From NCBI RefSeq assembly GCF_030272615.1, contig NC_081411.1, forward strand, positions 836,866,136 to 836,930,135: 64,000 bases of DNA, written 5' to 3'. The position numbers were made by a program, and so were the translations under genes. The DNA is from Cryptomeria japonica. Its lineage: Eukaryota > Streptophyta > Pinopsida > Cupressales > Cupressaceae. Positions 47,401 through 58,460 of the stretch are shown piece after piece (within the stretch, counting starts at the first letter, position 1; each line of letters opens with the position of its first letter). The notes beneath the pieces are model-generated. The model was not told where the DNA came from. It was given only the letters and a program-made list of their open reading frames with translations, and made no database searches.

Positions 47401-47705
47401 TGGCAAGTTTTGAGGAGAAGATAGAGAAAATTGACAAAGAGAAGGCAAGGATAAGGTCAAATGCTCAGGAACTTAAAAATAAACTTGGTCCCAAGTTGGA
47501 AAATCTTATCTCTTAGAGAATTGAAATATCTAAGGCATTACTTCAAGGAGAGAGATCACCGGAAGAACACATGCACTATCTCACCAACTCGATCCAACAG
47601 ACTGAGGCAACTTTGAATGATAGCAAAAGGTTTATGCAGAGTCTAAATCTAGTTTTGGTAGATATTTTTCAGATTATAACCAACCGGTTAAAGACCTTGA
47701 GGTGA
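44414..47705 (+). pseudogene. ORF2 of element V (unknown long protein)
   Basis: About 1,097 codons from MASSFVPEFIANPTIIENI to the stop at 47703-47705, with two main frame changes (near 44810-44890 and near 45660-45900) and scattered stops, mostly TAG. Blocks shared with W: GAFSKIPKGVAFAKGPR, VKPEHKIVKTLGFVEIL, HGEFLWLD, YDKEICFVIKRDD, KMGYEVDLTNLETYAKALLD, HDDTNPESEILFTMNVDTQ and KEISKTQKEIDDIADNIIGS. Order: conserved globular N-terminal half, basic Lys/Pro-rich linker (about 45780-45900), helical middle, acidic linker (46480-46800), coiled-coil C-terminus. No enzyme motif. The blocks stay conserved while stops accumulate, so it was functional when the family was active. Confidence 0.76.
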
Positions 47706-47906
47706 AATTTTTACACTCGTTTGACTATTTTTGATAACCTTTTTCATTGATGTCAAAGGGGGGTAGTGGAGAGAAAAATACTTATACAGAGGAGATCACT
47801 TGCTCAGGGATTTCACATATTTTTGGAAACTTTTTGGACTTTCATTTTTGGGAATAGTTTTTGGATTTTTCTCATGAGTGTTGCCATCAATGCCAAAGGG
47901 GGAGAT
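47706..47906 (+). other. Element V 3' UTR with two PPT-like tracts
   Basis: GTCAAAGGGGGGTAG near 47752 and, at the LTR, GCCAAAGGGGGAGAT (47892-47906). The second is preceded by GTTGCCATCAATG, one arm of a perfect 13-bp inverted repeat with CATTGATGGCAAC (47947-47959) inside the LTR. Confidence 0.8.
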
Positions 47907-47969
47907 TGTTGGAATTCTATACTCTTATGAGAATAGTTAATGTTGTCATTGATGGCAACCAACTGGCAG
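47907..47969 (+). repeat. Element V 3' LTR, left part
   Basis: First 63 bp, TGTTGGAATTCTATAC..., matching 42133 onward. Cut by U with TSD GGCAG (47965-47969). Confidence 0.86.
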
Positions 47970-48894
47970 TGTCACAACCCTCCTTTATCACTTTTGGATT
48001 TAAAATACAAAATCTATTATATTTTTGGATAAGCTATTTAAATGATTGAATGAATATTATAAAAGGATAAAACAATAAAACACACACACACACACACACA
48101 CATGGAAAATATACATTATTTTTATTTATTTAATTTCCACATCCAATTATGGCACATGTTGTAGGAAGAATAAGAAGCTTCTTGAGGATTCTCAACCACC
48201 TTGCATGTAACTCCTCCACTAAGTCTAATCAATTTGCATGAAGTCCAAAATTGGGAAAGAGTCTCCTTTTTAATTAAATTTTCTAGATAATGGAAGAGGG
48301 GGGAATTTTCTTATAAATGATATGCAAGTTTTCAAAAATGGGAGTTGGTGATTCCTTGAAGAAATTCTTCTCTCAAGTAATTGTTTTTTTTGGTAGTGAT
48401 ATTTCATTTTTGGGAGAATAGCTAAGGTTTCTTTGGAGGATTGTTTTCAAGCTTGAAGGGTCAAGGGAGGCTAATTGAAGGATTCATAGGGGATTCTACA
48501 ACAATTGCAAGTATCCAAGTTCTTTTAATCTAGTTTTATTTTATTTTGAATCATGCACCTCATTCTTGCTGCGAATTAGATTAGATCAATCTTGTTTCAA
48601 TTCCTCGATGAGAATTAGATCAATTTGTTTCAATTTCTTGCTGAGTATTAGATTAGTAAAAAAAAAATAAAAATGAGAATCTTGCTTCAATTCTTTGCTG
48701 AAAATTAGATTAGATCAACCTTATTTCCTTCCTCTAATTCATCTCTCTGGTTTTTCGAATAGAAATCTGAATCTCATCCTTTTAATAAGATCTCTCTGAG
48801 AATAATAGTTGAATCAAAATTCCTCTGTGATTATCAGTTGAAATTGAAGAATATATCTCCTGTGAATGAATCCTTGATCTCATTTTGATTCCAT

Positions 48895-49440
48895 AAATTT
48901 TTTTCTATTATCTGGTTATATATCCTCTCTGTGAAAAATAGTTGAAATGGAGGAATAGTTTTCGCTGTGAATAATTCTCTGTGATATTTTCATTGATACC
49001 ATATATATATATTTTTCTATTATCTGGTTATATATCCTCTCTGTGAAAAATAGTTGAAATGGAGGAATAGTTTTTGCGGTGAATAATTCTCTGTAATATT
49101 TTCATTGATTCCATATATATATTTTTCTATATATCCTCTCTGTGAAAAATAGTTGAAATGGAGGAATAGTTTTCGCTATGAATAATTCTCTGTGATATTC
49201 TCATTGATTCCATATATGTATTTTTCTATTATCTGGTTATATATCCTCTCTGTGAAAAATAGTTGAAATGGAGGAATTATTTTCGCTGTGAATAATTCTC
49301 TGTGATATTTTCATTGATTCCATATATATTTTTCTATTATCTGGTTATATATCCTCTCCGTGAAAAATAGTTGAGATGGAGGAATAGTTTTCGCTGTGAA
49401 TAATTCTCTGTGATATTCTCATTTGGTTCCATTATATTTT
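48895..49440. repeat. Tandem repeat of about 107 bp, five units
   Basis: Each unit carries 'gaaaaatagttgaaatggag', 'gaataattctctgtgatat' and a TATA-rich spacer of varying length. The same five-unit array occurs in the 3' LTR (about 55435-55985). Confidence 0.85.
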
Positions 49441-49501
49441 TGTGTCTAGTTATCTACTTCTCTCTGGAAATAAACTTCCTCCCTACGAATGGTGGAATAA
49501 G

Positions 49502-49532
<31 letters not shown>

Positions 49533-49822
49533 AATATTAACCTCCTGTTTATTCTAAAAACAATCTAAAACAATTGTTGATTTATCTAATTTACTCATGC
49601 TCTTATTTTCATAAATAAATACTCTTTTTTTTTGTTTATATATATACATTCAATTCATTTCAAATGATAAAATATATTAACTTTATTTCGAATGATAAAA
49701 TACATCGAATTTATTTTGAATGATAAAATGTTGCAAAGGCCATATTCTCGAAAATCATTTTGGGTATTGGGCGGCGTGCAAGGTAGTGCAGACGGTTATT
49801 GTAACCACTGGGGGAAGTGGTA

Positions 49823-49876
49823 CCCTCCACTTCCCTATGGCCACTGCCACGACAGTGGCCGCAGGGAAGTGGAGGG
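49823..49876. repeat. GC-rich perfect-type hairpin in the U LTR
   Basis: 24-bp arms (49823-49846 and 49853-49876) pair with two mismatches around a 6-nt loop. A shorter palindrome (GGGGACCATGGGGTCCCC) follows directly. In the 3' LTR only the outer 12 bp of the arms still pair (56363-56374 and 56406-56417). Confidence 0.88.
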
Positions 49877-51624
49877 GACCATGGGGTCCCCTCACCACTA
49901 CGGGGTTGCTTCCGCAAACCCACAGTGGTGATGGGACCCATGGGTCCCACTCCCACATACTCCCCTTCTTTATTTATTTTTTTTAAAAACAATAATAACA
50001 TAGTAAATGCAGCTATTGTTATATATTTTTTTGTTAATAAAAAGTTTTTTTTGGTAATTTTCCAAAAGTATATATATATATATATATATTTTATTTCCTT
50101 TCCCAAATGTAAATTAAATTGTATAATTGCCTTAGGAAATTTATAATAATAATTAAATTCCCTTTTTGCTATTTTCAAATTGTAAGTTAAAATTGTATTA
50201 AATTTTATAAATGGAAAACTACTTAAAATTCGTTGGGTTACTTAGTTGGTATTTGGACTCATTGAAAAGCAATTATTGCACATTATCATGAATTGAATCT
50301 AATGACTAAATTAATCACTATTTTTGGTACCTATGACCATAGGAATCATGCATTGCTTAATCATGCATGCAAGTTGCACTATTCTTATAACATGCAAATT
50401 ACTTATAGATTAATTACATTTATTGACATTTCATGCAAGTTGCACTATTCTTATAACATACAAATTTCTTATAGATTAATTACATTTATTGGCATTTCCA
50501 TCTCCATGCAATTTTCATGTTTAAATATTATTATGCAAGCTTATATTTCAAGTTTTGAATAATAAATAATGTTAGTTATGGTTTTATTCCATGTAATTCA
50601 TCAAGTAGTTATTTCAAGTAATTGAGCTTTGCAATGTCTAAATTTATAATTATTATTCAAGCATGATGTTTATCATAAGTTAGAAAATTAAGTAAAGGAA
50701 GATGGAAACCAAAACCTAGCAGCGTTCGGTATAGACAGTGCCTTTGGGTCACGCTTACGGGTAATGCCGTCATGTTGAACTATTGCACTTAATTCCTAAT
50801 AAAGCCACTTCAACGCCATCTATGGCATCGTCCCTATAAATCATCGGGGAGTAATAAGGGACACTTGGAAGTTAAAATCCAAGGGGTGGGTAATCCCCCT
50901 TGGATCAATAATTTAATAAGATAATTCTAAAGCGATCTTTCATGCACTGAGTTAAACTATAGTAAACCCCTATAGGGATGATGAGTGAAATGCTTTTGTA
51001 AAATTGATTTAATCTCAAAGAATTGTTGGTGATTGACAATTTGGTCAAGGGTGACACTCATGATAAGAATTAGGATCAAGTTGTTTTAGGCCACAAGCAA
51101 TAGGCCATCTTGAGTCTTTGCTTAAGCGCTACCATCGTGGGTAGCAACCACAGAGAAACTATCTGGGACATTGACCCTAGAAAGGGTTGTGTACCCACTA
51201 ATCAGTTTACATCAAACCATAGAGTAGAAAATAGAACTACATACTTTACGCCTTGATCCCATGTTGAAGCGGGTATGTAGGTAGTCTTGGGATGGAGTTG
51301 TCCCTCGTACTTAGGCATTCGTGGGTGGGGTCTAGGCTTGGTAAAAGAAAGATTGAGTAAGAATCCTATTTTGAAATATAAGATAATTAAATTGCAAAAA
51401 GTAATTCAATGCATACTTGGAAGGAATCCCATATGGATTCACTTGACTTCCTGAGGCTTTAAGCCAAATTTCAAGGTGGAATTCAAGCTTGTATTATGTT
51501 ATTTAATTACTCCTAAGGACGGCGACCTTGGTGCAATTTTGTTAGAAGAGTGTAGTACTTAGTGATTGGCTTAGGACCCGAATGGTCCCGATGAGTCTAA
51601 GTCTCTGGCTAGAGCACCTCCTAT

Positions 51625-51835
51625 CCTGATTGGATAGATGCCTACCTCATATGGATAGATGCCTATCCCATATTGGATAGATGAAGTCTTATGCCTACCC
51701 TGTATGGGTAGATGCCTATCCCATATTGGATAGATGGAATATTATGTCCCGTATGGACAAATTCCAAGCTCGTATGGTTAGATGCTCATCCCGGATGGAT
51801 GAATTCCTAATCCAAATGGATGGATGCCCAAAGTA
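51625..51835. repeat. 'gatagatgcc' minisatellite
   Basis: Repeats of roughly 20 bp combining 'cctatcccatattggatagatg' type variants ('tacc...gggtagatgcc', 'tggatagatg'). Counterpart at about 58165-58375 in the 3' LTR. Confidence 0.75.
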
Positions 51836-51925
51836 TGTAATTGAATCAAACTCAATGATTAAATTTAACAAAAAAAAATAGAATGGTCAAATTTTGTTGG
51901 GTTAAATATGGTGGGTTATTACATG

Positions 51926-51937
51926 TGGTATCAGAGC
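51926..51937 (+). other. Element U primer-binding site
   Basis: TGGTATCAGAGC two bases after the LTR: initiator tRNA-Met, as also used by many plant chromoviruses. Confidence 0.9.
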
Positions 51938-52101
51938 AAAGGTTCAACTCTAGGCCTTGTGCTCACTTCAATTTACACAACTAAGGGAATGTTTTGCAAT
52001 GATAGAAATTAAATTTTGAAAATCTTAAATCAAGAACTTACTAAGTGTTTGCCGAGAGAAAGGGTACAATTTTCTGAGTTTGAACAAGGGTAGACCTCTA
52101 T

Positions 52102-52575
52102 GTGGCACCCCTAGGATTATATGATATAATTATTGGAATGAGTTGGTTAACAGATCGTCAAGCTAATTTATATTTCTATAACGAGGTTGTGGAATGTTTG
52201 GATGATGGAGGAAAAAGGGTCAAAATCCAAGGAAAGTTTAATCCCATTAATATAGAAGCCATATCAGCCATGCAATTAAAGAAGGAAAGAAGAAGAGGAG
52301 GCCTAATCTATATGGTTGAAATTGATGAAGGAAAAGAGGAAAATACACCAACCTTTAAAAATACCCCTTTCTTAAAAGAATTCAAGGATGTTTTTCCAGA
52401 AGAATTACCTGGCTTACCCCCTAAGAGGAAGTTTGACTTTTCTATTGAAGTGCTACTAGGAGCGGAACCAGTATCAAGGGCACCTTACCGAATGAACACA
52501 ACTGAATTGCAAGAGCTCAAAATGCAATTAGAGTAACTCTTAGCTAAAGGATTAATAAGGCATTCCAAATTGTGA
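52102..52575 (+). pseudogene. Element U protease end and start of RT
   Basis: YDIIIGMSWLTDRQANLYF is the C-terminal protease motif of Gypsy elements. A linker follows, then FPEELPGLPPKRKFDFSIEV and SRAPYRMNTTELQELKMQL, the start of RT. After a TAG (52534) and GLIRHSK the sequence jumps to the RNase H border ([11 protein letters not shown]): the whole RT palm with the YxDD motif, about 200 codons, is missing. Gag and the protease active site are also absent upstream. Confidence 0.88.
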
Positions 52576-54443
52576 AAGGGAAACTAACTTCAACACCCAT
52601 TCTAAAAGTACCAGATCTGAATGGACACTTCATAGTCGTAACTGATGCTTCTATTGAAGGTTTAGGAGGAGTACTTATCCAAGATGAAGGGGTAGTAGCT
52701 TACAAATCTAGGAAGCTAAAGACTCATGAAGTCAATTATGCATCCCATGACTTAGAGTTGGCAGCAATTGTGCATGCCCTATAGAAATGGAGACACTTCT
52801 TACTAGGGAAGCCCTTTGAGTTAAAGTCAAATAACCAAGGACTAAAGTACATCTTTACCCAACCCCACTTAAATTCCAGACAAAGAAGGTGGTTAGAGTT
52901 TCTAAGTGAATATGATTTTGAAATTGAATGTATTAAGGGGAAGGAAAGTAGGGTGGTAGATGTTTTGAGTAGAAGGAGACACTTGATGACTATAGCAACA
53001 TTCAAAACTTCTTTCAAAAGGCAAGTGATGGATGAGCAAGGTCATGACCCATGGTATGAGCAAGTCAAATTGACATTAGAACATGATCCAACTGATCCTA
53101 ATATTGAAGGGTATACATTAGATGAAGATGGGTTGCTAAGATACAATAATAGAATCTATATTCCTAATTTAGGGAACTTAAGGGAAGTAATCTTGCAGAG
53201 GCTCACAATGCCCCTTATTCAAGGCACCTAGGAGTTAACAAAATTTATGCAGATCTAAAGAAGTTATACTTTTGGCAAGGGATGAAGAATGACATTGTCA
53301 AGTATGTGGTTAAATGTTTGGAGTGTCAAAGAGTAAAGGCAGAACATAGACATCAAGCTAGATTGTTACAGCTACATAATGTACCTCAACACAAGTGGCA
53401 AGTTATTAGCATGGATTTTGTGCAAGGGTTGCCCATGTCACCTTCTAGGCATGATGCAATAATGGTGGTAATTGAAAAAATCACTAAGGTGGCACAGTTT
53501 ATACCAAGGAATCTGAAGGATGATGCACCTACCTTGGCTAGGCACTTTGTTAAGGAAATAATTAGGTTGCATGGAATACCAGAGAAAATCATATCAAATA
53601 GAGATGCTAGATTCACTTCAAGGTTTTGGACCACTCTTCAAGTAGCTCTGGGAACTCGACTAAATTTTAGCACTGCATACCATCCTAAAACCGATGGTAA
53701 GACAGAAAGGAAAAATCAGATTATGGAAGACCTACTTCACATGTATGGACGAACAAAGGAAATGGGAAGAGTACCTACCTCTGGTAGAGTTTGCTTACAA
53801 TAATACATATCAAACATCTTTGGGAATGGCACCTTTCGAAGCTTTGTATGGTAGACCATGTCGAACACCTTTGAGTTGGGATAGTCTTGAAGATAGAGTG
53901 ATTGTTGGACCAGATATGTTGAAAGAGATGGAGAGGAAAACTAAGGAAATTAGGCAAATATTGAAGGAAGCCTCAGATAGGTAGAAAAGTTATGTAGACA
54001 AAAACAGGACACCAAGGGAGTTTGAGGTGGGAGAGAAAGTCTTCCTAAGGGTTAGGCCACACAAGAGTTCCATAAGATTTGGGAAAAGAACTAAGCTTGC
54101 ACCTCGTTATGTTGGACCCTTTGAAATATTAGGAAGGATTAATCTAGTTGCATATTTGTTGGTCTTACCTCCCTAATTGAGTTGAATCCATGATGTCTTC
54201 CATGTGACTCTTCTTAAAAGGTATGTACCTGATGAGAAACACATTTTGAATTCGGATGCTTTACAGGTCCAGGAAATGGGAGGAATAATGATAGAGCCAT
54301 TCAAAATCTTGGAGAGGCACCAGTGCCAGTTATGCAACAGAGAGGTTGATCAGTGCAAAGTGCAATGGGACCAGTATGATGAAAAGAATGCCACGTGGGA
54401 AGATACTAAGGAGATGCAGCAATTGTTTCCTTTTTTGTTTTAA
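52572..54443 (+). pseudogene. Element U RNase H, integrase and chromodomain
   Basis: RNase [32 protein letters not shown], then FEIECIKGKESRVVDVLSRR. Integrase zinc-binding C..C (VKCLECQRVKAEH), core SMDFVQGLP, ISNRDARFTSRFW and HPKTDGKTERKNQ (DD35E residues present), LPLVEFAYNNTYQ. The GPFEILGRI and VFHVTLLKRYVPD segments follow. The C-terminal 50 residues, FKILERHQ...VQWDQYDEKNATWEDTKEM, are a chromodomain, believed to direct integration to heterochromatin. Frameshifts near 53220 and 53770 and stops (TAG at about 52783, 53982) disable it. Confidence 0.88.
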
Positions 54444-54503
54444 TCATGAGCTATAGACTCTTTTGGATGCCTTCAATAAGTGCATTAGGACGATGCACAA
54501 ATT

Positions 54504-54516
54504 AAGGGGGGGAGGA
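54504..54516 (+). other. Element U polypurine tract
   Basis: AAGGGGGGGAGGA abuts the 3' LTR. Confidence 0.9.
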
Positions 54517-57500
54517 TGTCACAACCCTCCTTTATCACTTTTGGATTTAAAATATAAACTCTATTATATTTTTGGATAAGCTATTTAAATGATTGAATGA
54601 ATATTATAAAAGGATAAAACAATAAAACACACACACACACACACATGGAAAATATACATTATTTTTATTTATTTAATTTCCACATCCAATTATGGCACAT
54701 GTTGTAGGAAGAATAAGAAGCTTCTACAGGATTCTCCACCACCTTGCATGTAACTCCTCCACTAAGTCTAATCAATTTGCATAAAGTCCAAAATTGGGAA
54801 AGAATCTCCTTTTTAATTTAATTTTCTAGATAATGGAAGAGGGGGGAATTTTCTTATAAATGATATGCAAGTTTTCAAAAATGGGAGTTGGTGATTCCTT
54901 GAAGAAATTCTTCTCTCAAGTAATTGTTTTTTTTGGTAGTGATATTTCATTTTTGGGAGAATAGCCAAGGTTGCTTTGGAGGATTTTTTTCAAGCTTGAA
55001 GGATCAAGGGAGGCTAATTGAAGGATTCATAGGGGATTCTACAGAAATTGCAAGTATCTAGGTTCTTTTAATCTAGTTTTATTTTATTTTGAATCATGCA
55101 CCTCATTCTTGCTATGAATTAGATTAGATCAATCTTGTTTCAATTCCTTGATGAGAATTAGATCAATTTGTTTCAATTTCTTGCTAAGTATTAGATTAGT
55201 AAAAGAGAAAAAAAAAGAAAAGAAAATCTTGTTTCAATTCTTTGCTGAAAATTAGATTAGATCAACCTTATTTCCTTCCTCTAATTCATCTCTTTGGTTT
55301 TTCGAATAGAAATCTGAATCTCATCCTTTTAATAAGATCTCTCTGAGAATAATAGTTGAATCAAAATTCCTCTGTAATTATCAGTTGAAATTGAAGAATA
55401 TATCTCCTGTGAATGAATCCTTGATCTCATTTTGATTCCATAAATATTTTTCTATTATTTGGTTATATATTCCTCTTTGTGAAAAATAGTTGAAATGGAG
55501 GAATAGTTTTCGCTGTGAATAATTCTTTGTGATATTTTCATTGATTCCATATATATATTTTTCTATTATCTAGTTATATATCCTCTCTATGAAAAATAGT
55601 TGAAATGGAGGAATAGTTTTCGGTGTGAATAATTCTCTGTGATATTTTCATTGATTCCATATATATATTTTTCTATATATCCTCTTTGTGAAAAATAGTT
55701 GAAATGCAGGAATAGTTTTCACTGTGAATAATTCTCTATGATATTCTCATTGATTCCATATATATATTTTTCTATTATCTGGTTATATATCCTCTCTGTG
55801 AAAAATAGTTGAAATGGAGGAATAGTTTTCGGTGTGAATAATTCTCTGTGATATTTTCATTGATTCCATATATATATTTTTTTATTATCTGGTTATATAT
55901 CCTCTCGGTGAAAAATAGTTGAAATGGAGGAAGAGTTTTCGTTGTGAATAATTCTCTATGATATTCTCATTTGGTTCCATTATATTTTTGTGTCTGGTTA
56001 TCTAGTTCTCTCTAGAAATAAACTTCCTCCCTACGAATGGTGGATTAAGTTCTCTCTCTCTCTGTAAATATTAACCTCCTATTTACTGTAAAAATAATCT
56101 AAAACAATTGTTGATTTATCTAATTTACTCATGCTCTTATTTTCATAAATAAATACTCTTTTTTTTTGTTTATATATATATATATACATTAAATTCATTT
56201 CAAATGATAAAATATATTAACTTTATTTCGAATGATAAAATACATCGAGTTTATTTTGAATGATAAAATGTTGCAAAGGCCATATTCTCAAAAATCATTT
56301 TGGGTATCGGACAACATGCGAGGTAGTGTCGACGGTTATTGTAACCGTCGGGGGAAGTGGTACCCTCCACTTCCCCTGTAGTCATTGTCACAATAATGGC
56401 CGCAGGGAAGTGGAGGGGACCATGGGGTCCCCTCACCACTACAGGGCTACTTCTACAAATCCATAGTGGTGATGAGACTCGTAGGTCCCACTCCCACATA
56501 CTCCCCCTCTTAAAAAAAATAAAAACAAAACAATAATACCACTGTAAATGTGGCTATTGTTATATTTTTTTTTGTTAATAAATTTTTTTTTTGGTAATTT
56601 TTGAAAAGTATATATATATATATATTTTTTATTTCCTTTTCCAAATGTAAATTAAATTGTATAATTGCCTTGAGAAATTTATAATAATAATTAAATTCCC
56701 TTTTTGCTATTTTCAAATTGTAAGTTAAAATTGTATTAAATTTTATAATTGGAAAACTACTTAAAATTCGTTGGGTTACTTAGTTGGTATTTGGACTCAT
56801 TGAAAAGCAATTATTGCACATTATCACAATTTGAATCTAATGACTAAATTAATCGCTATTTTTGGAACCTATGACCATAGGAATCATGCATTGCCTAATC
56901 ATGCATGCAAGTTGCACTATTCTTATAACATGCAAATTACTTATAGATTAATTACATTTATTGACGTTTCATGCAAGTTGCACTATTCTTATAACATTCA
57001 AATTTCTTATAGATTAATTACATTTATTGGCATTTCCATCTCCATGCAATTTTCACATTTAAATATTATTATGCAAGGTTATATTTCAAGTTGTGAATAA
57101 TAAATAATGTTAGTTATGGTTTTATTCCATGTAATTCATCAAGTAGTTATTTCAAGTAATTGAGCTTTGCAATGTCTAAATTCATAATTATTTTTCAAGC
57201 ATGATGTTTATCATAAGTTAGAAAATTAAATAAAGGAAGATGGAAACCAAAACCTAGTAGCGTTCGGTATATATAGTGCCTCTGGGTCACGCTTACGGGT
57301 AATGCCATCGTGTTGAACTACTAAACTTAATGCCTAATAAAGCTACATCAACGACGTCTATGGCATCATCCCTATAAATCATCAGGGAGTAATAAGGGAC
57401 ACTTGGAAGTTAAAATCCAAGGGGTGGGTAATCCCCCTTGGATCTATAATTTAATAAGATAATTCTAAAGTGATCTTTAATCCACTGGGTTAAACTATAG

Positions 57501-58460
57501 TAAACTGCTTTAGGGATGATGAGTGAAATGCTTTTGTAAAATTGATTTAATCTCGAAGAATTGTTGGTGATTGACAATTTGGTCAAGGGTGATGCTCATG
57601 ATAAGAATTAGGATCTAGTTGTTTTAGGCCACAAGCAATAGGCCATCTTGAGTCTTTGCTTAAGCGCTACCATCATGGGTAGCAACCGTAGAGAAACTGT
57701 CTGGGACATTGACCCTAGAAAGGGTTGTGTACCCACTAATCATTTTACATCAAACCATAGAGTAGAAAATAGAACTACATACTTTATGCCTTGATCCCAT
57801 GTTGAAGTGGGTATGTAGGCAGTCTTGAGATGGAGTTGTCCATCGTACTCAGACATTCGTTGGTGGGGTCTCGGCTTGGTAAAAGAAAGATTGAGTAAGA
57901 ATCCTATTTTGAAATATAAGATTATTAAATTGTAAAAAGTAATTCAATGCATACTTGGAAGGAATCCCATATGGATTTGCTTGACTTCCCGAGGCTTTAA
58001 GCCAAATTCCAAGGCAGAATTCAAGCTTGTATTATGTTATTTAATTACTCCTAAGGACGGTGACCTTGGTGCACTTCTGTTAGAAGAGTGTAGTACTTAG
58101 TGTGTGGCTCAGGACCCAAATGGTCCCAATGAGTCTGAGTCTCTATCTAGAGCACCTCCTGTCTCGATTGGATAGATGCCTACCTCGTATGGGTAGATGC
58201 CTATCCCGTATTGGATAGATGAAATCTTATGCCTACCCCATATGGGTAGATGCCTATCCCGTATTGGATAGATGGAATCTTATGTCCCATATGGACAAAT
58301 GCCTAGCCCGTATGGTTAGATTCTCATCCCGGATGGATGAATCCCTAATCCAAATGGATGGATGCCTAGAGTATGCAATTGAATCAAACTCAATTATTAA
58401 ATTTAACAAAAAAAAAATAATGGTCAAATTTTGTTGGGTTAAATATGGTGGGTTATTACA
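54517..58460 (+). repeat. Element U 3' LTR
   Basis: Collinear with 47970-51923. Microsatellite shortened to (CA)9 (54628-54645); five ~107-bp units at about 55435-55985; hairpin decayed; minisatellite at about 58165-58375. Confidence 0.9.

Larger units (their letters stand above)
47970..51923 (+). repeat. Element U 5' LTR
   Basis: Contains, in order: an (CA)11 microsatellite (48081-48102), five diverged tandem units of about 107 bp (48895-49440), a GC-rich hairpin (49823-49876), and a minisatellite of 'gatagatgcc' units (about 51625-51835). Open frames around 49690-50180 read through the hairpin on both strands and are not genes. Confidence 0.9.
47970..58460 (+). mobile_element. Element U: internally deleted Ty3/Gypsy chromovirus
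   Basis: Perfect TSD GGCAG (47965-47969 and 58461-58465). LTRs of 3,954 and 3,944 bp run TGTCACAACC...GGTTATTACA. Internal region only 2.6 kb: PBS, protease end, RT edges, RNase H, integrase, chromodomain, PPT. Gag and the RT catalytic core are deleted. The long LTRs and terminal chromodomain place it among plant chromoviruses; the clade is not resolved. Confidence 0.92.

Noticed and set aside
48895-49440. CRISPR-like array
   Set aside because: Units are diverged ~107-bp tandem repeats in a plant LTR, with no short identical repeats separated by unique spacers.
49690-50180. Overlapping open frames on both strands (79-155 codons)
   Set aside because: They arise from the GC-rich hairpin in the U LTR, which has few stop codons. 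The corresponding frames in the other LTR are altered and no homology is recognised.
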